DNA of 64,000 nucleotides from Okapia johnstoni (GCA_024291935.2 JAGTYA010000025.1:5973501-6037500); one strand, 5' to 3'; numbered from the stretch's first letter, positions 50,860 through 62,009 are shown. A program made the numbers and translations. The notes: a model not told the origin generated them from the letters alone.

Positions 50860-50863
50860 GTTG
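50852..50863 (-). promoter_or_regulatory. TISU/YY1-type element, exact match
   Basis: Read on the minus strand the 12 bases are CAACATGGCGGC. This fits the TISU consensus SAASATGGCGGC (S = C or G) at every position and also contains the YY1 core. TISU is known to combine YY1-dependent transcription with cap-proximal initiation in very short leaders and is enriched in mitochondrial genes. Here its ATG does not start the synthetase. It starts the upstream ORF described separately. Confidence 0.7.
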
Positions 50864-51080
50864 GCAGAACAACAACTTTATCGATAGTGGCTGCCGCAGA
50901 CACAGACAGGCGGCGGCTGAGCCGCAGGAGGCGGAGCGCTGCCCGGTCCCGACTCCCGGCATTCCTTGAGGCCGGGGTCGCGCACTACAGCCCCGGGTTC
51001 CGCTCTTCGGTCACTGGCACCGCCTCCCGGCTCCAAGCCCCGCCTTTGGACCCAGTACTCCACCCAGAGTCTGGCGACTG

Positions 51081-51539
51081 CCAAACTCTGAACATACAAG
51101 AATCAGATTCCTAATTGCAGCAGACGTGTGAAAGCCATCAGTTTAGTGCTCCTAGGCGGCACGTGGTGTAAAGGCCACTGGAGGAAACCTGAGGCCACGG
51201 TTCGAAGTCCATCCTCCTCTTCTCTCAACGTCTTGATCCTTAATGGACCACGTGGTGGTTAAGACATCTTCCACCACATCCGTGGTCTAGCTCTGGGAGG
51301 GGAATTACCTGGCTAAAGCTGGAAATAAAGTGTTTTCCTCACTTGACACTTGGGCTGGGTGTCAGGAAAGCATGATACCTGACCACCCACTTTCCTAAAA
51401 GAGTTTATGTATGGACAGCAGAAGACATTGTGTGCAAATATGCACACCTCACAGCACCAGATAGTCCCCAGACCAGCAAACCACCCACACGCTAATCTCT
51501 TGCTAAATTCCAAGTCTTTAACAAAGTTTCCTGACAATT
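51081..51539. other. Upstream flank of LARS2, no recognised feature
   Basis: No CpG island and no exon recognised. Confidence 0.4.
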
Positions 51540-51705
51540 CAAAATTCAAATACTTTGTCATTAAGTGTACACTTCAAACCAGCATCAACTTCACTTGCTG
51601 GGAATGTGGAATCTCAGGCCCTATCCCAGACCTGCTGAATTGGACTCTGCATTTTAACAAATCTCTAGGGAATTCTTAGGCACACTTAAGTTTGAGACTC
51701 ACTGT
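51540..51705 (+). repeat. MER5-like hAT MITE
   Basis: The text tccagacctgctgaattgg in diverged form, ctctgcattttaacaaatct and taagtttgagactcactg follows a MER5A/B pattern. Confidence 0.7.
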
Positions 51706-51775
51706 CTTAGAATGTTGAGAGTTAGAAACAATCTTGAGAACACTCTAGTCCAGCAGGCTCCTTTTACCAAGCTGC

Positions 51776-51950
51776 AAGATCAAGCCAGTCAATCCTAAAA
51801 GAAATCAACCCTGAGTATTAATCGGAAGGAATGATGCTTAAGCTGAAGCTCCAACACTTTGGCCACCTGATACGAAGAGCCACCTCATTGGACAAGACCC
51901 TGATGGTGGGAAAGATAGAAGGCAGGAGGAGAAGGGGACAACGGAGGACT
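51776..51950 (+). repeat. BovB fragment, both ends truncated
   Basis: From caagccagtcaatcctaaaa through ctccaacactttggccacct to gaggagaaggggacaacgga. It stops before the usual tail, inside a MIR-like context (ctagtccagcaggctccttt on the left, agctcaagatcatagcaag on the right). Confidence 0.85.
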
Positions 51951-52171
51951 GAAGAACAGAACTGAGGCCCAATGGAGCTGTTTAGCTCAAGATCATAGCA
52001 AGTAAGTCAGTACAGTCACCCCAAGGTATCCCAGGACCCTTCGAGAAGATAAAAATCCAAGGATGTTCAAGTCTCTCATTAAAATGGTATGATATTTGCA
52101 TAAAACCTATGCACATCCTCTTGTACACTTTAAAATCATCTCTAGATTATCTATAATACCTTATACAGTGA

Positions 52172-53254
52172 AAATACTATGTAAATATCAAACTGTGGAA
52201 AATTCTTCAAGAGATGGGAATACCAGACCACCTGACCTGCCTCCTGAGAAACTTGTATGCAGGTCAAGAAGCAACAGTTAGAACCAGACATGGAACAATG
52301 GACTGGTTCAGAATTGGGAAAGGAGTAAGTCAAGGCTGTATATTGTCATCCTGATTATTTAATTTATATGCAGAGTATATCATGCGAAATGCTGGGCTGG
52401 ATGAAGCACAAGCTGGAATCAAGATTGCTGGGAGAAATATCAATAACTTCAGATATGCAGATGAAACCACCCTTATGGAAAAAACTGAAGAGGAACTAAA
52501 GAGCCTCTTGATGAAAGTGAAAGAGAAGAGTGAAAAAGCTGGCTTAAAACTCAACATTCAAGAAACTAAGATCATGGCATCTGGTCCCATCACTTCATGG
52601 CAAATAGATGAGGAAACAATGGAAACAGTGACAGACTTTCTTTTCTTGGGCTTCAAAATCACTGTAGATGGTGACTGCAGCCATGAAATTAAAAGACACT
52701 TGCTCCTTGGAAGAAAATCTATGACCAACCTAGACAGCATATTACAAAGCAGAGACATTACTTTGCCAACAAAGGTCCGTCTAGTCAGAGCTATGGTTTT
52801 TCCAGTGGTCATGTATGGATGTGAGAGTTGGACTATAAAAAGCTGAGCGCCGAAGAATTGATGCTTTTGAACTGTGGTGTTGGAGAAGACTTTTGAGAGT
52901 CCCCTGGACAGCAAGGGGATCAAACCAGTCAATCCTAAAGGAAATCAACCCTGAATAGTCATTGGAAGGACTGATGCTGAAGGTGAGGCTCCAATACTTT
53001 GGCCACATGATGAGAAGAGCTGACTCATTAGAAAAGACCCTGATGCTGGGAAAGATTGAAGACAGAAGGAGAAGGGGACAACAGAGGATGAGATGGTTGG
53101 ATGGCATCACCGACTCGATGGACATGAGTTTGAGCAAGCTCCAGGAGATGATGAAGGACAGGGACGTGTGGCGTGCTGCAGTCCATGGGGCCGCAAAGAG
53201 TCAGACACCACTGAGCAACTGAGCAACAATAACAATCTAAATACTATGTAAATA
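52172..53254 (+). mobile_element. BovB LINE, 1.05-kb 3' part with 16-bp target-site duplication
   Basis: Insert 52188-53238 carries the RT C-terminal half, including a frame at 52382-52846 with NAGLDEAQAGIKIAGRNINN. The catalytic box reads YADE instead of YADD (52454-52465). The tail is gagcaacaataac. It is flanked by aaatactatgtaaata at 52172-52187 and 53239-53254, a perfect 16-bp duplication that proves a single 5'-truncated insertion. Confidence 0.97.
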
Positions 53255-54104
53255 GGTGCCAGTGTGGTTTTTGGAACTTTCTGGAATTGGGAGGCGGGGA
53301 TATTTCTCATCTGTGTTTGGCTGAATCCACTGATGTAGAATTGCGGATACAGATGGTTCAGTGTAAAAGTTCTGGTATTCAAAATTGGGTCTCTAACACC
53401 TGATAAAGTAGTGCCCTTCCCAAAGTGCAGGATGAAGGATCATTAACAAAGACAACTTCCAGCCCAATCCTCTCATTTCGAAGATAAGGATGCACTGAGG
53501 TCCAGAGATTGGATATAGCTTAAGATCACACAACTAGTTGATGGCAGAACATCAGAAGCACTGACTCTCCCATTAACATACCACACAAAGTAACATACCC
53601 TTCAAGGGTGTCATGCTGTATGCACATATAACTAGAGTGCCCTTTCTCTAATTTACCCAAAACACTAAATTCTAAGCGGCCTCCACCTTTATTTTGATTC
53701 AAAATATCTCTTTCCTCTTATGAATTAAAGTTAACACCAACATTTCTAGGAGATTATTTCAAATAGAATTTTTCTGAAAGTTCACTTGCTTTACTGGAAA
53801 ATTGCTATCTTTACATCAAACAAGACAGTAGCATGAAAGTAAATTTCTTCCACTCTTAAACAGCTTGCTACAAAGATCCATTATTAAATGAAAGACACAA
53901 GTTGCTGGGCTGTGTAAAAAGTTATCCCACTTTCAATTTTGCAAAAAGGAAGGGGAATAAATGAAATACATGTGTCAGTATATGCACGGAAAGATATCTA
54001 GAAGAATATGTCTCATACTATTTATTTCCTGTGATGACCTCTAGGAACAGTGTTTCCACGGGTCTTTCTCTACAATCGTTTTCTATGCTCCTTTTGCCTT
54101 TTCT
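53255..54104. other. Upstream intergenic, MIR-like patch at 53450-53570
   Basis: The patch has cagcccaatcctctcatttc, actgaggtccagagattgga and agatcacacaactagttgat. The remainder is unrecognised. Confidence 0.5.
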
Positions 54105-54310
54105 ATTAGCTTGTGCGGTAGGCTGAATAGTAGTCCCCAAAGATATCTAGGTCCTAATCCTTAAAACCTGTGAATATTATTGTATATGGCAAAAGAGACT
54201 TTGCAGTGTGATTAAATTAAATATCCTGGAGATGAGATTATCTTGGGTTGGTTATCCTGGTAGGTCCTAATGCAATCACACAGGGAGAGGCAGAGGAAAA
54301 TGTGAGACAG
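54105..54310 (+). repeat. Old mammalian repeat, family unassigned
   Basis: The wording tagtccccaaagatatctag, aacctgtgaatattattgta and gacatatggcaaaagagact-like text with ttatcctggtaggtcctaat is a widespread ancient repeat. Confidence 0.6.
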
Positions 54311-54429
54311 AAAAAGACAGAATGTGACCACAGAACAAGATGCTGCCCTGATGGATTAGAAGATGAAGGACCATGAAGGAAAGCAAGGAATGCAGCTCCA
54401 GGAGATGAAAAAGCAGAGAATATAGATTC

Positions 54430-54780
54430 TCCCATATGATCCGGCAACTCCATTTCTGAGTAGATACCCAAAGGAACCGAAAACAGGATCTTAAAAGAGT
54501 TACTTGCACATCCATGTCATAGAGGCACTGTTGACAGTAATCAAAACATGGAAGCGATGCCAAGAGTGCATCACGATGAATGGATCAACAAATTCAGCCC
54601 CAAAAGGAAGGAAATTCTGACACATGCTGCAACATGGCTCAATCCTGAAGACATGCAAAGTGAAATAAACAGTTACACAAGGACAAGTATTATATGATTC
54701 CTCTTGTATGCAGTACCTACAGCAGTCAGATTCATAGAGACAGAAAGTAGAAGGGTGGAGGGAGGAGGGTACGTTGTTTA
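54430..54780 (+). repeat. L1M 3' fragment
   Basis: The text atacccaaaggaaccgaaaa, catgtcatagaggcactgtt, gatgaatggatcaacaaatt and gtgaaataaacagttacaca is old L1. Confidence 0.75.
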
Positions 54781-55119
54781 ACAGGTACATCTTCATTTGC
54801 TTTGTATGACCCGGACACTTCTGAAGAGTATAGTCAGGTATTTTGTAGAATGCCCTTCCTGATGTAATTTGAGATTTGGATATGGGGCAGACATGCCACA
54901 GTAGTGAGAGCTGAGCTCTTCTTGGTGCATTTTTTTTTTTTTTTAAGGAACAGAAAATGCACAAACATGTTGGGGGTAGGGGTGGAGATGGTAAAGTCAA
55001 GGAAGGAACCAATGCAGTACATAACATTTTTTTTAAAAAAAAGAGAGAAGCCTGAGAACTGAGAAGGGGCAGGATGCCTACCTCACAGAGGTAGACTTTC
55101 ATATTTTACTCTCTGTATT
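54781..55119. other. Upstream intergenic, no recognised feature
   Basis: Contains a T run (about 54931-54944) and an A run near 55027-55042. A 200-aa minus-strand frame spanning 54500-55102 is treated as chance because it overlaps L1M. Confidence 0.4.
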
Positions 55120-55458
55120 AAAACACTGAAGTTTGTAGGACTTCCCTGGTGGTCCAGTGGTCAAGAATCTGCCTTGCGTTCCATCCCTGGTCCGAGAAGA
55201 TCCCACATGCCTTGGAGCAACTAAGCCCATGCGCCACAACTACTGAGCCTGTGCTCTAGAGACCTCCAGACATAACTACTGAGCCCAATTGTCTAGTCGG
55301 TGCTCTGCAACAAGAGAAACCACCACCATGGGAAGCCCGCACACCACATCACAGAGCAGTCCCCCCTCACCACAACAAGAGAAAGCCTGCATGCAGCAAC
55401 AAAGACCCACCACAGCCAAAAAATAAAATAAATAAATCTTTAAAAAAGAAAACACTGA
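55120..55458 (+). repeat. CHR-type tRNA SINE with target-site duplication
   Basis: The head is ggacttccctggtggtccag and the body gagcaactaagcccatgcgc ... caaagacccaccacagcc, then an A-rich tail. Flanked by aaaacactga at 55120-55129 and 55449-55458. The match extends further with one mismatch. Confidence 0.95.
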
Positions 55459-56879
55459 GGTTTTTATTTTTGACTACAAAATGAAAAACACTTATTTTTT
55501 AAACTCTAGGCTCAATCCTGTTTCAGAAGTAACACTACATTTCCCCCCTACATTGTGAGAGCTTCTATAGCATGGAGACTTGCAAATATTACTTTTCTTC
55601 CAACTTATTAACTCACGTATCCTTTAGTGGCCGGCATTCGATCTTCAACTGGAACCATCTCCCACCCCCATGTTTTCCCCTCCAGCTTCCCTGCATGCTT
55701 CTCTGGGAGTCTCCCCTGCCTTGATTTTTGCTGTAAGAGCCAGGGCCTGCATCAGGACATGGGTGGACAGGGACAGAGAAAACAGGCTTCCCTGACCTCA
55801 GGAAGACTCCCATATGCAAACTGTTTCTCTAGTTCTCTCTGCCTGGTGCCCCTGCCTTTCCTGCCATCCGTGTGCCTTTCATGTTATGGCATCTGATCCT
55901 CCAACTTTCTCTTCCTCCTCCTCCTCCTCCTCCCCCTTCCTTCTCTCTTCTCAACCACCCTCTTGGATGGTCTCTTTCTGGTCCCTTCCACGCCACCTCC
56001 TCACCCTTTTCCCTCCTCACTTTGCCCTTCCTACCCTGTTGGAGCCTACCAAGGTTTAGACACTTTGGATTCATTCAAGCACTGTTCAAAAAATTTTAAT
56101 GACCAAAGTCCTGAGTTCTTTGTGGACTCTTTTAACATCTTTGAGTTTTATTTGAATCACTGCCCAGCTTTACTCCTCTACCCTTTGTTCATTTTCCCTG
56201 CCTCTTGCACCTTGCTCTGCACTCTCTTTGATTAATACAAAAGCCTGTGTGTCAGGAATTTCTAGGAATAGGGGGTCTCCATTTCTTCAATCGTTTCTTC
56301 CCTTAGTGTAAAAGCAAGTCTTTTCCCCTGTTTACCTCACTAGGTAAAGTAAATTCACTAGAAATGACTTCGAGATGCAAGAGTAATAAATAATTCCAAC
56401 TTGAAATTTATTCATGCTTTTGTGACCTTTTGAAAAATGAATCCTGGAGCAGCCATGTAAATTCTTATCTGAGCTGTCATGTTTCAGACATTGATTCAGA
56501 TCTTCTAGGCACAACTTTCAGGCCTCCATTATGAAGATGCAGGCAAGATTCTTGCTACTTTATCGATGGTTTTTCAATAAAAATGCCCCAGCTGTGATAG
56601 TCAAATCACTGAAGGTACAGATAGGCTTATTACCTATGATTTTTCCCTCTTATCTATTCCTCCCCCTTTTCTGGTCACTGCTTCTGGACTTCCCTTAAAA
56701 AAAAAAAACCTCACTCTAAATCTGAGCCGTTTTGTCTTAAGAACTTGACTCACCCCACATATCCTAGGTCTGAGGTCTGGCTTAATCCAATCCAGTCATT
56801 CCATCCCCTTACCACAGAGATGGTTGAGGCAAGCATATTATCTCAACTAGACTAACCAGAGGAAAGCCCAGGACTTCTG
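55459..56879. other. Upstream intergenic, pyrimidine-rich, no recognised gene
   Basis: Includes a (TCC)n tract at 55914-55934. Several frames are open because of the C/T-rich composition. No family signature was found. Confidence 0.4.
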
Positions 56880-57471
56880 CGAGGAACACTAGAACCCAGA
56901 TTCTTTTCCCTGCTGTGTGGAAATAAAAATCTCAGGAGTTGCAGCAGCCATCCCAGAACCAGCTAGATGAGTCTGCTAAGAATGAGGGCAGGAAGCTGAA
57001 AGACAAATTGGGTCCTGGTGCTACTGAGGGATCTGCCAGATCAAGCCCTACCTGAATCCTCTTTCCAACTAGGCCTCAACTTATGGACTTCTGTGTCTAT
57101 CTCTGCATGACCCAATAATGCCAAGAATCCTGCGAAGTCAGTTTGGCCAGACTCCCTTTGCCCTTCATGTCTGATCATCCTGGCCTGCCTTCAGCAAGAA
57201 TCCTGTTAGGCTGGCTTAGCCAGACTCTCCCCTTACCTTTGATGTTTCCTACTAGTAATTTTCCATCCACTGACCCTCACTCTGCTCCTTGGCTATAAAC
57301 TTCCACTTTTCCTTGTCATATTCAGAGCTAAGCCTGATCTTTCTCCCCTCCTGAAAAACCCCACTGCAGCAGTCCCTATACCTACAGCAAAAGTCATTCT
57401 GAATAAAGTTTGCCTCACTATTTGAACTAGTGTCATGAATAATTTTTCTCTTTGGTAGTTCTTGCTGACAT

Positions 57472-58589
57472 GAAAGTTAAGCCTAGGGACTTCCCTGGTC
57501 GTCTAGTGGTTTAAGAATCTGCCTACCAGTGCAGGGGACACAGGTTCGATACCTGTCCAGGAAGATGGAACATGCTGTAGAGCAACTAAGCCTGTGCGTC
57601 CCAACTACTAAGCCTGCATGCCTAGAGCCCACGCTCCACAACAAGACAGCCACCAAGACAAGAAGCCCGTGCAACACAACTAGAGAAGAGCCGCTGCTCA
57701 CTGCAACTAGCAGTGATCAGCAACCTCAGGTATGCAGATGATACCACTCTAAAGGCAGAAAGCGAAGAGGAACTAAAGAGCCTCTTGATAAGGGTGAAGG
57801 AGGAGGGTGAACAAGCCGGCTTAAGACTATTTAATAAAAAAACTAAGATCATGATGTCTGCCCCCATTACTGCATGGCAAATAGAAGGGGAAAAGATGGA
57901 AGTAGTGACAGATGTCTTCTTCTTGGGCTCCAAAGCACTGCGGACAGTGACTGCAGCCATGAAATCAGAGGATGATTGCTTCTTGGCAGGAAAGCGATGA
58001 CAAACCTAGACAGTGTGTTGAAAAGTAGAGACATTATTCTGCGGACAAAGGTCTGTATGGTCAAGGCTATAGTCTTCCCAGTGGTCACCTACGGTTGTGA
58101 GAGCTGGACTGTAAAGAAGACAGAGTGCCAAAGAATTGATGCCTTTGAACTGTAGTGCTGGAGAAGACTCCTGAAAGTCCCTTGGACAACAAGGAGATCA
58201 AACCAGTCAATCTTAAGGGAGATCAACCCTGAATATTCACTGGAAGGAATGATGCTGAAGCCGAAGCTCCAGTATTTTGGTCATCTGATGTGAACAGACG
58301 ACTCATTGGAAAAGTCCTGATGCTGGGAAAGATTGAGGGCAGGAGAAGAGGGCGTCAGAGAATGAGATGGCTGGACAGCATCACCAATGCAATGAACATG
58401 AACTTGGGTAAACTCTGGGAGATGGTGAGGGACAGCGAGGCCTGGCATGCTGCAGTCCATGGGGTTGCAGAGTCAGACACGACTGGGTGCCTGAACAACA
58501 CTGCAACTAGAGGAAGCCTGCTTGCAGCAGTGAAGACCCAGTGCAGCCATAAATAATAAAATTAAGTAATGAAAGAAAGTTAAGCCTAG
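57472..58589 (+). repeat. CHR-type SINE with 15-bp target-site duplication, split by BovB
   Basis: The SINE (57487-57710 and 58511-58574) begins gacttccctggtcgtctagt and ends gaagacccagtgcagccata with an A-rich tail. The duplication gaaagttaagcctag occurs at 57472-57486 and 58575-58589. The BovB at 57711-58498 interrupts it. Confidence 0.95.
57699..58510 (+). mobile_element. BovB LINE 3' part nested in the CHR SINE
   Basis: Insert 57711-58498 begins in the RT region (gatcagcaacctcaggtatg) and keeps an intact YADD codon block at 57731-57742, but later frames are broken. The tail is gggtgcctgaacaac. It is flanked by cactgcaactag at 57699-57710 and 58499-58510. Confidence 0.96.
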
Positions 58590-58600
58590 CACTGACGGGT

Positions 58601-59079
58601 CAAAAAACTCATAATGATCTTTGCAAAGCCAGCATCTTAGAGGTCTGTAGATTCCTTTCTGAAGAGCCATCTTTGTCTTGAGTGACCTGGAGTACAATCA
58701 GTACATATTCCCCTAGGTGCCTGATATTAAAAAGTACCCCTTTTGGCCTTCTTTCCAGGATATAAAGTTTGCTGAAAATGATTTCTTTTGTTGATTTTTA
58801 AAATTTTATGTTCTCCCTCTACCCCATGCCTTGCTGTTCTTGAGTATATATGAAAAAACCCACTTGGAGTGATTCATACGACAATTATCTTTGGACACTG
58901 AGACCAACCTTGGGATTAAGCTTTTAATCTGTTCATTACAGGGAAGGAAAAAATCGTTTCCATTGCTGCAAATCTCCTTAGGCCTTGAGATTGCTTCTAG
59001 AAAAAGATAATCCTATTTGAACTGAATGTACAAGACAGTATTGAGTTACATTTGACCTGAAGAGATTTAGAATGTCTTA
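58601..59079. other. Upstream intergenic, no recognised feature
   Basis: Nothing recognised. Confidence 0.4.
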
Positions 59080-59222
59080 TTGTTGGGAAGATCCCCTGGA
59101 GAAGGGCATGGCCACCCACTCCAGTATTCTTGCCTGGAGAATCTCATGGACAGAGGAGTCTGGCAAGCTACAATCCACAGGGTCGCAAGAGTCGGACATG
59201 ACTGAGCGACTAAACCACCACC
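59080..59222 (+). repeat. Bov-A SINE fragment
   Basis: Headless Bov-A body (gggaagatcccctggagaag ... ctggagaatctcatggacag) ending in gactaaaccaccaccacc. Confidence 0.92.
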
Positions 59223-59248
59223 ACCACCAGCCTGAGAGTGGGCTTTGG

Positions 59249-60125
59249 GTTACTCGTCAGTTCAGTTCAGTCACTCAACCATGTCCAACTCTTTGTAACC
59301 CCATGAACTGCAGCACGCCAGGCCTCCCTGTCCATCACCAACTCCCGGAGTCTACCCAAACCCATGTCCATTGAGTCGGTGACGCCATCCAGCCATCTCA
59401 TCCTCTGTCGTCCCCTTCTCCTCCTGCCCTCAATCTTTCCCAGCATCAGGGTCGTTTCCAATGAGTCAGCTCTTCGCATCAGGTGGCCAAAGTATTGGAG
59501 TTTCAGGTTCAACGTCAGTCCTTCCAATGAACACCCAGGACTGATCTCCTTTAGGATGGACTGGTTGGATCTCCTTGCAGTCCCAGGGATTCTCAAGAGT
59601 CTTCTCCAACACCACAGTTCAAAAGCATCAATTCTTCAGTGTTCAGCTTTCTTCACAGTCCAACTCTCTCACATCCATACATGACCCCTGGAAAAACCAT
59701 AGCCTTGACTAGACGGACCTTTGTTGACAAAGTAATGTCTCTGCTTTTTAATATGCTATCTAGGTTGGTCATAGATTTTCTTCCAAGGAGTAAGCATCTT
59801 TTAATTTCATGGCTGCAATCACCATCTGCAGTGATTTTGGAGCCCAGAAAAATAAAGTCAGCCACTGTTTCCCCATCGATTTGCCATGAAGTGATGGGAC
59901 CGGATGCCATGATCTTAGTTTTCTGAATGTTGAGCTTTAAGCCAACTTTTTCACTCTCCTCTTTCACTTTCATCAAGAGGCTCTTTAGTTCTTCTTCACT
60001 TTCTGCCATAAGGGTGGTGTCATCTGCACATCTGAGGTTATCGATATTTCTCCTGGCAATCTTGATTCCAGCTTGTGCTTCCTCCAGCCCAGCTTTTCTC
60101 ATAATGTACTCTCATGATGTTACTC
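59249..60125 (-). mobile_element. BovB LINE 3' part with 7-bp target-site duplication
   Basis: Insert 59256-60118, reverse complement with a gaact-type tail. The minus-strand frame at 60102-59653 keeps much of the RT C-terminus but its YADD box reads CADD (60019-60030). Flanked by gttactc at 59249-59255 and 60119-60125. Confidence 0.95.
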
Positions 60126-60180
60126 ATATGTATTTGCAAATGTGTGAAATGTATGTTGTCCATCTTTTGGTGATATCTGC

Positions 60181-60413
60181 AATTTTAATGTATGTGCATG
60201 CTCAGTTGCTCAGTTGTGTCCAACTCTTTGGGACCCCATGGACTGTAGCCCGCCAGGCTCCTCTGCCCACGGGATTTCCCAAACAAGAATACTGGAGTGG
60301 GTTGCCATTTCCTCCTCCAGGGGATCTTCCCAAGCCAGGGATTGAACCCTTATCTCTTGCACCTCCTGTATTGCCAGTGGATTCTTTACCTGTTGAGCCA
60401 TCATAATTTTAAT
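60181..60413 (-). repeat. Bov-tA type SINE with 9-bp target-site duplication
   Basis: Element 60190-60404 (gctcagttgctcagttgtgt ... tttacctgttgagccatc). Flanked by aattttaat at 60181-60189 and 60405-60413. Confidence 0.95.
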
Positions 60414-60889
60414 AAATAAAAGTTAATAAGATCTCCTAGGTCCTACATCTCTGCTATTAATTTGGCAGTTAGTTAGACCATCTTCTGACATCACTTGTAG
60501 AGGTATTTAGCCCTTGAATTTATGTGTGTGTGTCTTTCCTTCCCAAGTAGACAATAAATTAAATCAATAAACATGCTCCTCTGATCCTTGATGAGCAGCA
60601 CAGTTTTGTACACAGAGGAGAGCAAGTTGTGTGTCAGTCCCAAAGATCTAGTTAAGTGTGTTACAGCCCAAATTGTGCAGCACACAAACAGGGAAACTAC
60701 AGGCCTCAGTTCCCTACTCTGCCCAATCTGTGAGGTGTAGGAGTCATGTATAGAAAGAATTTAACAAGTGCCGGTTACACAGAGGAAGTTTAGGAACTGG
60801 TGGCCTGGTATTAGTGGTAGCCATAATGTAACTGTCCCTTAAGGTCCTGAAGTGGCTGAAAGGACTTGCTGGTATGTTCTTCACCTGAA
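60414..60889. other. Upstream intergenic, no recognised feature
   Basis: Nothing recognised. Confidence 0.4.
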
Positions 60890-61133
60890 AGTGGCTTCCC
60901 AATGCATGCATGCTTAGTCTATAAGTCACATTCAGCTCTTTGCAACCTCATGGACTATAGCCTGCCAGGCTCCTCTGTCCATGGAATTCTCCAGGCAAGA
61001 ATACTGGAGTGGGTTACCATGTTCTCCTCTAGGGGATATCCCCGACTCAGGGATCCAACCTGCATCTCTTGCGTCTCCTGCATTGGCACGCAGGTTTTTC
61101 ACCAGTGAGCCACCTGGGACTTCCCAGTGGCTT
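60890..61133 (-). repeat. Bov-tA type SINE with 8-bp target-site duplication
   Basis: Element about 60898-61125 (gcttagtctataagtcacat ... gagccacctgggacttccc). Flanked by agtggctt at 60890-60897 and 61126-61133. Confidence 0.93.
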
Positions 61134-61589
61134 GTGGTAAACACATCCTAAGCAGAGAAGATGGTTCCAAAAAATCTGTGCTTTTCTTCCTAGTCCTCTT
61201 TCAGAACAACCAGACTGTGTGTCTGAGGAGCACTCTGGAGTTCTTTCTATCAATAGTCTCCTCTCTTTTCTCTCCCTCTTCATTCCTTTTGGTCCTTATT
61301 ACCCACCTTGTCCCTTCTCCTCCCCTGCAGAGTTTTTAAGTCTTTAAGACAAACCAGCCTTTTTCTTACACTGTTGGTTGCTTTCATAGTTCATATTCTT
61401 ATGCTGAATGACCTCCTTCCCACCAGGGTAGAAGGTGAAAATAAAGGGGGGAAAGGGACCAAAAATCATGCATGGCCAAACAGTAACAATGATAAAATCA
61501 TCATCATTATTGTCATCTGAATTCCGTACCTGGAACCCAGAGTGAAAGGAGGAAGGGTGGGGGAGATGAGTTATGTTGAATTCAAGTGC
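61134..61589. other. Upstream intergenic, no recognised feature
   Basis: Unrecognised. A short ATC/ATT-rich patch is at 61494-61518. Confidence 0.4.
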
Positions 61590-61837
61590 TTGGACACGGG
61601 AGGAGAAGGAAGAGAAAAAAGGGAAACCGAAACAGACTCACAGAGTAGAGAACAGATTTGTGGTTGCCAAGGGGGAAGCAGAGTAGAGGAGGGATGTATG
61701 GGGAGGTTGGAGTTAGCAGATGCCAACTATTACATGTAGAATGGATAAATCACAAGATCCTACTGTATAGCATGGGGAACCATATTCAATACCCTAAGAC
61801 AAGCCACAGTGGAAAAGAATATAAAAAATAATGTGTT

Positions 61838-62009
61838 GGCCTCTCCTTTGGGGTCGGCCCACCCTCACACATCGAGGGTGTACTTTCCTTTGCTTGCCTA
61901 ATAAAACTCTGAGCTGTAACTGAGCTATAATACTGGTCCATCATTTCAAATCTTTGCTGCAGCGAGACAGAAACGAGGAAATTACACACTCTCTCGACAT
62001 ATCTGATGC
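61838..62009 (+). repeat. Left LTR, lacking its upstream (U3) part
   Basis: Aligns with 63268-63432 of the right LTR (ggcctctcctttggggtcgg, cagggtgtactttcc-like text, gaggaaattacacactct, gacatatctgatgctg) with scattered substitutions and a short insertion (about 9 nt near 61920). It keeps the poly(A) signal aataaa at 61899-61904. Confidence 0.85.

Larger units (their letters stand above)
50771..50880 (-). other. LARS2: LARS2 exon 1, 5' untranslated
   Basis: Exon 1 ends at 50771 with a consensus donor (GAGCAG, then GTAAAC in the intron). Its 5' end is inferred to lie just upstream of the YY1/TISU element, about 50865-50885. It holds no in-frame part of the synthetase, but it does contain a complete 13-codon upstream ORF. 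The main start codon is in exon 2, so the mature leader is roughly 90-115 nt from exon 1 plus 21 nt from exon 2. Confidence 0.75.
50580..51080. promoter_or_regulatory. LARS2: CpG-island promoter of LARS2
   Basis: This is the only clearly CpG-dense stretch in the window. It lies over the 5' end of LARS2 and has no TATA box at the expected place. On the minus strand it contains a TATCGATA palindrome at 50878-50885 and, just downstream, a CAACATGGCGGC element at 50852-50863 of the YY1/TISU type. This pattern is typical of housekeeping genes for mitochondrial proteins. CpG-island promoters often fire in both directions, so a short divergent plus-strand transcript is possible. No conserved gene was recognised on that side. 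The island borders are estimates by eye. Confidence 0.85.
56880..58600 (+). repeat. LTR-like sequence (interrupted at 57487-58574), tentative
   Basis: The plus strand has a TATA-like ttggctataaacttccactt (57289), and gaataaagtttgcctcacta (57401) that resembles a poly(A) signal region. The arrangement fits an endogenous retroviral LTR. Outer borders and family are not determined. Confidence 0.4.

Noticed and set aside
50887..51114. 75-aa plus-strand ORF (Arg-rich) in the CpG island as a divergent gene
   Set aside because: High GC with no family similarity; such frames are expected in a CpG island.
54500..55102. 200-aa minus-strand ORF, the longest in the window
   Set aside because: It overlaps an L1M fragment and T-runs antisense and has no recognisable domain.
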